From Acidobacteriota bacterium (GTDB lineage: Bacteria > Acidobacteriota > Terriglobia > Bryobacterales > Bryobacteraceae), in NCBI GenBank assembly GCA_021788955.1, contig JAJYKC010000098.1, positions 1-7,754 of the forward strand: a stretch of DNA of 7,754 bases, written 5' to 3'. The notes beneath the pieces are model-generated. The model was not told the DNA's origin and did not search any database. It saw only the letters and a program-made list of their open reading frames with translations. Below are positions 1 through 7,754 of the stretch, in pieces. The translations under genes and the position numbers were made by a program. How positions within the stretch are numbered: the stretch's first letter is position 1; the number at the start of each line of letters is the position of its first letter.

Positions 1-48
1 TCCAGGCGTCGTCCCTTCGAACGTCTTCGCGAAAATTCCCAGCTTCAC
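1..48 (-). CDS. sugar phosphate isomerase/epimerase, N-terminal fragment (cut by window edge)
   Basis: Sixteen codons are visible before the left edge, reading MKLGIFAKTFEGTTPG from a GTG start at 46-48. An opening of the form MKLGIFAKTF is typical of xylose-isomerase-like TIM-barrel sugar phosphate isomerases/epimerases, where it forms the first beta strand. The GTG overlaps the TGA stop of the upstream oxidoreductase as GTGA, a four-base overlap that suggests translational coupling. A G-rich stretch (GGGGG) lies about ten bases upstream and could serve as ribosome binding site. Gfo/Idh/MocA oxidoreductases often sit next to such isomerases in sugar and inositol-type catabolic operons, which supports the call. 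Only the N-terminus is seen, so substrate and completeness are unknown; the family call rests on the short motif plus context. Confidence 0.6.
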   Translation of the reverse strand, partial: MKLGIFAKTFEGTTPG

Positions 49-1136
49 TCCACACCCCCGGACACATCCGCCAGCCTGACCGGCTCGCCGCTTTTCACCG
101 ATTGCGATATCGCCGCCATACCCCGCACCGACGCGACCCCGTCGTCCACATCGGCCCCAGTCATCGGCGCCCCGTTGAGAATTACGTCCGCGAACGCCTC
201 CAGTTGCCTCCGGTAGAAATGCCCGTCCGCGCCCAGCACGCGCGTCGTCTCACCGGTCGCCTCATGAAAGATCTCGACGTCGCTCGTCTTGTACAGCCAC
301 GGGTTGTAAGTCTTGGCGACAATGCTCCCGTTCTCGCCGTACATCTGAAACCCCTCGTGCCAGTCCATCCGCACGGCCACAGTCAAGTCCAGATGGCCCA
401 TCGCGCCGCTGGAGAATGCCACATCCACAAACCAGCAGTAGGCGCCGAACCGCAGCCGCAGCCGCGCGTCCACTTCTACAATTTCGCCACCCAAATAACG
501 CGCCGTATCGAGCAGATGGCTTCCGTGCGCCAGCATGTAATAGCGCTGCAAATTCGCTTTCGGATCCACTGCGGGCCGCTTCGCCCGCGTGCTCTTGAAT
601 AGGTACGGCTGCACCGCGTTCGTCAACTCGTACCGGTGCGTCGAATCGCAGTACCAGGCTTTCAGCGCCAGAACCTCGCCCATCTCTTCTTCCAGGAACC
701 GCCGCGCACTTTGAAACCCCGCGTCGAACCGCTTCATGTACCCCACCTGCAGGACCCGCCCGCTGGCCCGCACGGCGCGCTGCAACGTCTCCACTTCCTC
801 CACCGTTACTCCCAGCGGTTTCTCGCACAGCACATGCTTGCCCGCCTCGAGCGCCGCCAGGCTCGCCGGAACGTGAAACGCATCCGACGTCGCCACCACT
901 ACCGCCTCGACCTCCGGATCGGCAAGCATCGCCTCGTAATTCCGGTACGTCTTGCGCGGGCTGTAAGTGCACGCCATTCGTTCGAGCAGATCATCCGCCA
1001 GGTCGCAGATCGCGAACAACTCCGCGTTCCGGGCCTTCAGCGCGCTATCGAAATGCGCCGCCTGCGCAATTGGCCCGCACCCGAGTATTCCGACCCTCAG
1101 CCGCCGCCCACCCTCGGGCTTCCTGCCGTTCTCCAT
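45..1136 (-). CDS. Gfo/Idh/MocA family NAD(P)-dependent oxidoreductase
   Basis: A 363-residue cytoplasmic dehydrogenase probably acting on a sugar, cyclitol or derivative. Residues 13-28 hold the Rossmann dinucleotide fingerprint (VGILGCGPIAQAAH). CDL at 44-46 follows the second strand, and CEKPLG at 104-109 is the family's EKP motif with the presumed catalytic Lys106. HGSHLLD at 204-210 corresponds to the usual D-x-G-x-H-x-x-D substrate-site motif, with His204 where Asp is usual and His207 and Asp210 kept. The length is normal for the family. The frame stays open upstream to 1256, but I chose the ATG at 1134-1136: the family N-terminus begins there and GGGAGG lies eight bases before it. The upstream extension is antisense to the hydrolase gene. 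Its stop overlaps the start of the isomerase gene (GTGA), so the two probably form an operon. The specific substrate cannot be read from the sequence. Confidence 0.92.
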   Translation of the reverse strand: MENGRKPEGGRRLRVGILGCGPIAQAAHFDSALKARNAELFAICDLADDLLERMACTYSPRKTYRNYEAMLADPEVEAVVVATSDAFHVPASLAALEAGKHVLCEKPLGVTVEEVETLQRAVRASGRVLQVGYMKRFDAGFQSARRFLEEEMGEVLALKAWYCDSTHRYELTNAVQPYLFKSTRAKRPAVDPKANLQRYYMLAHGSHLLDTARYLGGEIVEVDARLRLRFGAYCWFVDVAFSSGAMGHLDLTVAVRMDWHEGFQMYGENGSIVAKTYNPWLYKTSDVEIFHEATGETTRVLGADGHFYRRQLEAFADVILNGAPMTGADVDDGVASVRGMAAISQSVKSGEPVRLADVSGGVE

Positions 1137-1190
1137 CCCTCCAGCCTCCCAGATTTCATCCTTCCGTCGCGAGCGTTCTACGATAATCTC
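1137..1190. promoter_or_regulatory. divergent intergenic region between oxidoreductase and hydrolase
   Basis: This 54-bp gap holds the 5' ends of two divergent genes. On the minus strand GGGAGG lies eight bases before the oxidoreductase ATG. On the plus strand AT-rich TACGATAAT (1179-1187) is the only -10-like sequence. TACGAT (1179-1184) ends six bases before the proposed TTG start, which would give a leaderless or nearly leaderless hydrolase transcript. No good -35 element is visible for either direction. With so little space, the two promoters must overlap each other or lie inside the opposing coding region. Confidence 0.35.
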
Positions 1191-2053
<863 letters not shown>

Positions 2054-2057
<4 letters not shown>

Positions 2058-2218
2058 CCGCACCTCCGCCCCTCCCAAACCCTGTCAACCCCGAGTTCTA
2101 CTGCCCCAACTGCAAGAAGCCTATCCCCAATCCCCTCGTCTGCGGCGACTGCGGCTCGCTCCTCTGCCGGGACTGTGGCACCCCTGTAGAGCGCATCGAC
2201 GACCTCGGGATCGGATGA
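2054..2218 (+). CDS. small six-cysteine zinc-ribbon protein
   Basis: A 54-residue protein with a proline-rich N-terminus (residues 4-13) and three cysteine pairs: C17-P-N-C20, C30-G-D-C33 and C38-R-D-C41-G. The spacing CX2C-X9-CX2C-X4-CX2C looks like a zinc ribbon followed by an extra knuckle, able to hold one or two zinc ions. The C-terminus (VERIDDLGIG) is acidic. Its ATG overlaps the hydrolase TGA in an ATGA arrangement and has no ribosome binding site of its own, so translation is probably coupled to the hydrolase. The regular cysteine pattern and the coupled start argue that it is a real gene despite its size. I do not recognise a named family beyond zinc ribbon; it could be an accessory, nucleic-acid-binding or regulatory protein. 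No function can be assigned. Confidence 0.72.
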
Positions 2219-2225
2219 GGGGCGC

Positions 2226-2246
2226 CCCGCGCCTCCTGGCCGCGGG
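2226..2246. terminator. GC-rich hairpin between convergent genes
   Basis: In the 28-bp gap between the convergent zinc-ribbon and sugar-porter stops, CCCGCG (2226-2231) pairs perfectly with CGCGGG (2241-2246). CC/GG extends the stem inward around a TCCT loop, leaving one bulged C. An overlapping palindrome GGGGCGCCCC lies at 2219-2228. The position suits a bidirectional transcription stop, but neither strand has a T-run after the stem, so it is not a classical intrinsic terminator. Confidence 0.35.
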
Positions 2247-4010
2247 CTACCCGTGGGCGTGCTCGAAGTGCTCCTCGATTTCTTCAAGCGTCTTGCCCTT
2301 CGTCTCCGGCAGGAAGAAAGCCGCGGTCATGAAATAAATCACCGTGCAAGCGGCGAAACCGAAGAACATCGTCGAGTAACCGTACTTTCCTACCACGGGC
2401 AGGAAGACCGCGGCGATCGTCGTCGAGACGCCCTGGTTCAGCAGCAGCGCGATGCTCATGCCGTTCGAACGGATGTGCGTGGGCATTAACTCCGAGAGCG
2501 CGAGCCACACGCACACGCCCGGGCCGACAGCATAGAACGCCACGAAGATAAACAGCGTCAGCGCCACCATCCAGCCATTGCTTCCGCCCGGCACTGGAGT
2601 AATAAGCGCGTTCTCGATTTTCAGGTTCGCGCGCCGGGCTGCGTCCAGATTGCCTAGCGGATTGGAAAAGAACGCAACCACTTTGTTCGCCGGCACGGCG
2701 GCTTCACGCGTAATCTCCAGGGGCTTCGCGGCTGTATCGTCGGAACGAGCCGCTTTTGTCGCCGCGCGGAAATCGCCGTACGAGTAGATAATAATCAGCG
2801 AAGTCGGCCGGTTTTCAATCCTTCCGCCCGCCAGGCCCTCGGCCTCGAGCAGCGTATCGGCGGTCTTTTTGTCATAAAGCAGGCTGACCTTCTGGTCCGG
2901 AGTCACCATGGCCTGCACCGCGTTGCTGGCGTCGACTCGCAGCTTCTCCGGCCGCGCGAACAGCAGCCCGGTGCCGATCAGGGCCACGATAATCCCCGCA
3001 GTCCCGAACGACAGCAGAAATTTCCGCCCTTTCCGGTCAACCAGCATTGCTCCGCCGAGCGTGGCCACAAAGTTCACGATGGTGAAGATGACATAACCCC
3101 AGTGCGCTGCGAGGTCGGACAGGCCGCTCTGGATCAGGACGTTGGTGTTGTAGGCGATGATCGAGTTTATGCCCGTGGCCTGATTGCAGGCCAGAATGAC
3201 GCAGGCCAGCAGAAACGGAACAACGTACTTGCGACGCAGCAACGGCTCGCGCACCTTCGTCCGATTGGCGGCGCCTGCCGGTGCCGTGTGCTCCATCTCC
3301 TGCATTTCGAGGTCGGCCTGGCTCGGCGTTCGGGAGCGAAGCAGCGCGGCCCGGGCGGCCTCTTTCCTGCCGCGCCGGAAAAGCCATCGCGGCGACTCCG
3401 CCACCATCGTGCTGCCGAGAACGAACAGCGCGCCGGGCGGAAGCGAGACCCAGAAAATGCTGCGCCACGCGATATCCTCAAACGCCAGCACCTTTGCCGG
3501 AATTCCCAGGCTCGCCACTGCATTCACCCGGTAGCTGAAATAAATGCCGACCAACGCCGCGGCAACAATGCCCAGCGTCAGCAGCCATTGGAACACCGCG
3601 GTCCCCTTGCCGCGAGTCGACGCCTCGAGACACTCAGCGAGATATAACGGCACAACGACGCCAATCAGGCCCGCGCTGATCCCCTGCAGCAGCCGGCCCA
3701 TCACCAGCGGCCCATACCCGTGCGATAGAGCGATGGTCGGAATGCTGATCACAAAGAGAATACCGCTGAGGGTCATCACCAGCCGGCGTCCCAACCAGTC
3801 CGACAACAGGCCCGCGAACACCGTGGAGATGACGCTGCCCAACAGCACGGCGGCGACGACGATCGACAGTTGGCCTGCGGTCAGCCCCGACGTTGCTTCC
3901 AGGTACGGCAGGGCGCCGGCGATGATGGCCACATCCACGCCGTAGAGCAGTCCGCCGAGCCCGGCGACGAGCAAAAGGAAACGATTGTAGGTTTGCTGTT
4001 TGAAATTCAC
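2247..4010 (-). CDS. MFS sugar porter family transporter with long periplasmic insertion
   Basis: A 587-residue inner-membrane transporter of the sugar porter family, probably a proton-coupled sugar importer. Twelve hydrophobic helices are visible, near 10-32, 46-66, 77-94, 99-123, 136-158, 184-203, 261-283, 304-324, 329-351, 478-502, 513-537 and 546-566. Family signatures are all present: SDWLGRR (70-76), GRLLQGISAG (105-114), PLYLAE with RGKG (121-136), ESPRWL (205-210), NQATGIN (276-282), DRKGRK (325-330), GPG with W502 and SE (496-507), and PETKGKTLEEIE (568-579). The first Gln of the usual QQxxGIN is Asn276. The protein is about 100 residues longer than usual, mostly from a hydrophilic stretch at 352-477 between helices 9 and 10; the loop between helices 5 and 6 is also somewhat long. 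GTG at 4008-4010 is the only start before an in-frame upstream stop. It lies 41 bp after the M20 gene, probably in one operon. The transported sugar is unknown. Confidence 0.92.
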   Translation of the reverse strand: MNFKQQTYNRFLLLVAGLGGLLYGVDVAIIAGALPYLEATSGLTAGQLSIVVAAVLLGSVISTVFAGLLSDWLGRRLVMTLSGILFVISIPTIALSHGYGPLVMGRLLQGISAGLIGVVVPLYLAECLEASTRGKGTAVFQWLLTLGIVAAALVGIYFSYRVNAVASLGIPAKVLAFEDIAWRSIFWVSLPPGALFVLGSTMVAESPRWLFRRGRKEAARAALLRSRTPSQADLEMQEMEHTAPAGAANRTKVREPLLRRKYVVPFLLACVILACNQATGINSIIAYNTNVLIQSGLSDLAAHWGYVIFTIVNFVATLGGAMLVDRKGRKFLLSFGTAGIIVALIGTGLLFARPEKLRVDASNAVQAMVTPDQKVSLLYDKKTADTLLEAEGLAGGRIENRPTSLIIIYSYGDFRAATKAARSDDTAAKPLEITREAAVPANKVVAFFSNPLGNLDAARRANLKIENALITPVPGGSNGWMVALTLFIFVAFYAVGPGVCVWLALSELMPTHIRSNGMSIALLLNQGVSTTIAAVFLPVVGKYGYSTMFFGFAACTVIYFMTAAFFLPETKGKTLEEIEEHFEHAHG

Positions 4011-4013
4011 GTT

Positions 4014-4056
4014 CTGACGCCTGACGCGTAAGCATCAGAGTATCAGCAGTATCAGG
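4014..4056 (-). repeat. short tandem repeats and possible hairpin before the porter start
   Basis: The gap between the M20 stop and the porter GTG is built of short repeats. Read on the minus strand, two near-identical nonamers (CCTGATACT, GCTGATACT; 4056-4039) are followed by CTGATGC (4038-4032), TTAC, and a perfect tandem heptamer GCGTCAG-GCGTCAG (4027-4014) that ends three bases before the GTG. CTGATGC can pair with either GCGTCAG copy over seven pairs including one G-U. The M20 stop codon lies inside the second nonamer-like unit. A role in controlling porter translation is possible but unproven. Confidence 0.4.
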
Positions 4057-5347
4057 CCGCGCACCATTCCAGAGCGGCGGCGAGCAGAACCGTTGCCGTG
4101 CCCAGCACGGATTCCACTTCAACGTATTCGTCGGGATTGTGCGCACCCGCGCCGCGCGGCCCGAACAGCAGCGTGGGAACGCCAAACTCGCGCTGCACCA
4201 GGCCCGCGTCGCAGGGATAAGGCGCCGCCGTCACCCGGACCGGCTCTCCCATCGCCGCCGATGCGCTTTCGACGAGCGTACGGGCCCAGGGATGATCCGC
4301 GGCCAGGGCATGGCCAACGAGCGGAGGATCGTAGGCCGGCTTCCAGAACAGCGGGTGATCGCGGAAGAAAGGATCCTTGCGCTGGAAATCCTCGAGCGAT
4401 GCGCGCACCTCCGCGAGCACCTGTTCCGGATTCTCGCTCGGCAGGAACTGAAAGTAGACACGCACGGCTGCGGTCAGCGGAACACTATATGGCTCACTCA
4501 AATCGAACCGGTTTGCCTCGATGGCCAGCACCTGCACCGGCACGGGATCGTCGAACTGGCGATATGCCTCGTCCGCCTTCACCGTTTTCCGCCTCGCAAC
4601 CCATGTCTCGACCCAGCCGAGCAGCCGGCCCATGGGGATGGCGGGCGAGACGACTTCTCCGGAGGAAAAATACGCCGCGGCGTTTCCGGCCTCGCACCCG
4701 ATATCGATCACCGCGCCGCCGCGTGTCGCCAGCGCGGCTTCCATCTGCGTGCCCTCGGGAATCAGGCAGGCATCGGGGTTGGGGCCGTGCAGCCTCGCCG
4801 CCAGCGTGCCGCCTCCGCCGCCCCACTCCTCGTCCACCACGGATTCGGCGTAGACGTCGCCTCCGGGCCGTACACCATGCTTGCGCAGTGCGCAGATGGC
4901 GCCGAACTGAGCCGCCAATCCGCCCTTCATATCGAAACTGCCGCGCCCGAACAGCCGGCCATCGCGCAAAGCTCCGGACCATGGGCTGCCGGTCCACTTG
5001 CCGTGTCCTGGTGGGACCGTGTCCATGTGGCCGTTGAATAGAACGCTGCGGCCGCGTCCCGACCCGGCGACAGCCGCCAGCACGTTCCGGCGGCCGCTGT
5101 AATCGCGATCCATCCTCGCCGAGCGGTGTCCCGACGCCGTGACGAACGCCGTCTCATAGACCTCTGTATCCACCCCAAACGAACGCAAGAACTCCACCAG
5201 CACCGCCTGCCCGGCGGCTTCTTTCCCCTGCGGCGGAATGGCGACCGTATCGGTTCTCACCAACGCTGTCAGCAGCCGGATGATGTCGTCGCGCAGCGGT
5301 GCGATAAGCTCTTTGGCCATGGACGCGGACGACGAGAAGGATTCCAT
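4052..5347 (-). CDS. M20 family metallopeptidase / ArgE-DapE-type deacylase
   Basis: A 431-residue cytoplasmic dizinc amidohydrolase of the M20 family (ArgE/DapE/CPG2 relatives) that cleaves an amide or peptide bond releasing an amino acid or amine. All active-site landmarks are visible. FNGHMDTVPPG (104-114) supplies metal ligand His107 and Asp109. GRGSFDMKGG (134-143) supplies the bridging Asp139. VVDEEWGGGG (170-179) supplies general base Glu173 and ligand Glu174. IPEGT (196-200) gives Glu198 at the EPT-motif position, and GAGAHNPDEY (400-409) gives His403. The dimerisation or lid domain lies roughly at 210-330. Length fits the family and no export signal is seen. I chose the ATG at 5345-5347; an internal ATG at 5318-5320 lacks a ribosome binding site. 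It is the first gene of a probable two-gene operon with the sugar porter. The substrate (N-acyl amino acid, dipeptide or other) cannot be told, so argE or dapE should not be assigned. Confidence 0.9.
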   Translation of the reverse strand: MESFSSSASMAKELIAPLRDDIIRLLTALVRTDTVAIPPQGKEAAGQAVLVEFLRSFGVDTEVYETAFVTASGHRSARMDRDYSGRRNVLAAVAGSGRGRSVLFNGHMDTVPPGHGKWTGSPWSGALRDGRLFGRGSFDMKGGLAAQFGAICALRKHGVRPGGDVYAESVVDEEWGGGGGTLAARLHGPNPDACLIPEGTQMEAALATRGGAVIDIGCEAGNAAAYFSSGEVVSPAIPMGRLLGWVETWVARRKTVKADEAYRQFDDPVPVQVLAIEANRFDLSEPYSVPLTAAVRVYFQFLPSENPEQVLAEVRASLEDFQRKDPFFRDHPLFWKPAYDPPLVGHALAADHPWARTLVESASAAMGEPVRVTAAPYPCDAGLVQREFGVPTLLFGPRGAGAHNPDEYVEVESVLGTATVLLAAALEWCAA

Positions 5348-5462
5348 AAGTCTCTATTACACCCCTTTCGCGCGGAACGTCAGGGTCCGTCACGCTTTGC
5401 CGTCTCGTCGCGCTTGATGGCCCACCCGGCTGGGCTGGGGCACTGCTAGAGTAAACTGAAAT
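5348..5462. promoter_or_regulatory. divergent promoter region between M20 gene and methyltransferase/reductase gene
   Basis: This 115-bp gap is the longest non-coding stretch. On the minus strand CTGACG (5383-5378) and TGTAAT (5361-5356), 16 bp apart, match the sigma-70 -35 and -10 consensus at 4/6 and 5/6 positions. The start of transcription would fall almost at the M20 ATG. On the plus strand an extended -10-like TGCTAGAGT (5444-5452) ends ten bases before the TTG start, with no convincing -35 at the usual distance. GCCCA/TGGGC (5420-5424 and 5431-5435) forms a short hairpin upstream of it. I see no SAM or cobalamin riboswitch elements, and the gap is short for either. Confidence 0.35.
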
Positions 5463-7391
<1,929 letters not shown>

Positions 7392-7442
7392 TGATCGAAG
7401 AGTGCTCCACACCGCCGTACGGGCGCCGCTGGGGACGAATCC

Positions 7443-7754
7443 TTGGCCACTGACCTAATCGAAGTTAATCCCGAAAACCCCAGAGAAGACGTCATCGAAC
7501 GCGCTGCCGCTGCCGTCCGCCGCGGAGAAGTCGTCGCGATTCCCACCGAGTCGCTCTACACGCTCGTCGCGGACCCGCTTAACCTCCACGCCGTCGGCCT
7601 CGTTTTCGCCGCCAAGGGCCGTGAGGCCCAGCGTTCGCTGCCGCTGCTCGTCAGTTCCAGTTTCATGGCCGAGGACCTCGCCAAGGAACTCTCGGCCCGA
7701 TTCACTCTGCTCACCCGCCGTTTCTGGCCCGGCCCTCTCAGCATCATCGTTCCG
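7443..7754 (+). CDS. Sua5/YciO/YrdC family protein (probable L-threonylcarbamoyladenylate synthase), N-terminal part
   Basis: The first 104 residues are visible, open to the right edge. Members of this family bind ATP, threonine and bicarbonate to form threonylcarbamoyl-AMP for t6A37 modification of ANN-decoding tRNAs. IPTESLYTLVADP (33-45) is the first substrate-site motif, FAAKGR (55-60) contains the Lys and Arg of the K-x-R motif, LPLLV (66-70) matches the following strand, and RRFWPGPLSIIVP (92-104) is the strongly conserved WPGP(L/M)T motif. In the first motif Thr40 and Val42 replace both glycines of the usual YGLGA, so this is a divergent member. TTG at 7443 is the only start after an in-frame stop at 7392-7394. 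GGGGA lies eight bases upstream as a weak ribosome binding site. A regulatory YciO-like paralogue remains possible. The C-terminal part lies outside the window. Confidence 0.85.
   Translation, partial: MATDLIEVNPENPREDVIERAAAAVRRGEVVAIPTESLYTLVADPLNLHAVGLVFAAKGREAQRSLPLLVSSSFMAEDLAKELSARFTLLTRRFWPGPLSIIVP

Noticed and set aside
636..1190. Long in-frame upstream extension of the hydrolase reading frame (473 residues in total)
   Set aside because: It is entirely antisense to the oxidoreductase coding region, is rich in Arg, His and Pro, and matches no hydrolase N-terminus; the fold begins after the TTG at 1191.
4093..5041. Two plus-strand frames of 314 and 300 residues
   Set aside because: Both are antisense to the M20 gene, whose complete set of metal-binding motifs fixes the true strand; the frames are Arg/Pro-rich shadows of high-GC codons.
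5384..5462. SAM or cobalamin riboswitch upstream of the methionine gene
   Set aside because: The gap is too short, and only one small hairpin (GCCCA/TGGGC) is visible, with none of the conserved junction elements.

Overview
The window is 7.75 kb of GC-rich bacterial chromosome, densely coding on both strands. The gene set and protein style (a Gfo/Idh/MocA oxidoreductase coupled to a sugar isomerase, an unusually long sugar porter, a fused homocysteine methyltransferase/methylenetetrahydrofolate reductase, frequent TTG/GTG starts) resemble Acidobacteriota of the Solibacter/Bryobacter kind. That placement is an impression from protein character, not a computed assignment. I see no phage, insertion sequence, CRISPR array, tRNA or rRNA, and no stretch over 300 bases without a gene.

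Layout: (1) 1-1136, minus strand: a Gfo/Idh/MocA dehydrogenase, then the first 16 codons of a TIM-barrel sugar phosphate isomerase/epimerase, joined by a GTGA stop/start overlap and cut by the window edge. (2) 1191-2218, plus strand: an alpha/beta hydrolase, then a 54-residue six-cysteine zinc-ribbon protein joined by an ATGA overlap. (3) 2219-2246: a convergent gap with a GC hairpin. (4) 2247-5347, minus strand: an M20-family metallopeptidase/deacylase, then a 12-TM sugar porter 41 bp downstream; the porter carries an extra periplasmic segment of about 125 residues. (5) 5348-5462: a 115-bp divergent promoter gap. (6) 5463-7754, plus strand: a bifunctional homocysteine S-methyltransferase/methylenetetrahydrofolate reductase, then the N-terminal 104 residues of a Sua5/YrdC-family protein that runs off the right edge.

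Functionally the window mixes carbohydrate handling (oxidoreductase, isomerase, sugar porter), small-molecule hydrolysis (alpha/beta hydrolase, M20 enzyme) and housekeeping metabolism (one-carbon/methionine synthesis, tRNA t6A modification). I found no clear new multi-gene system. The least explained items are the porter's periplasmic insertion, the coupled zinc-ribbon protein, the porter/M20 pairing, and a Sua5-like protein whose nucleotide-site motif lacks both usual glycines.
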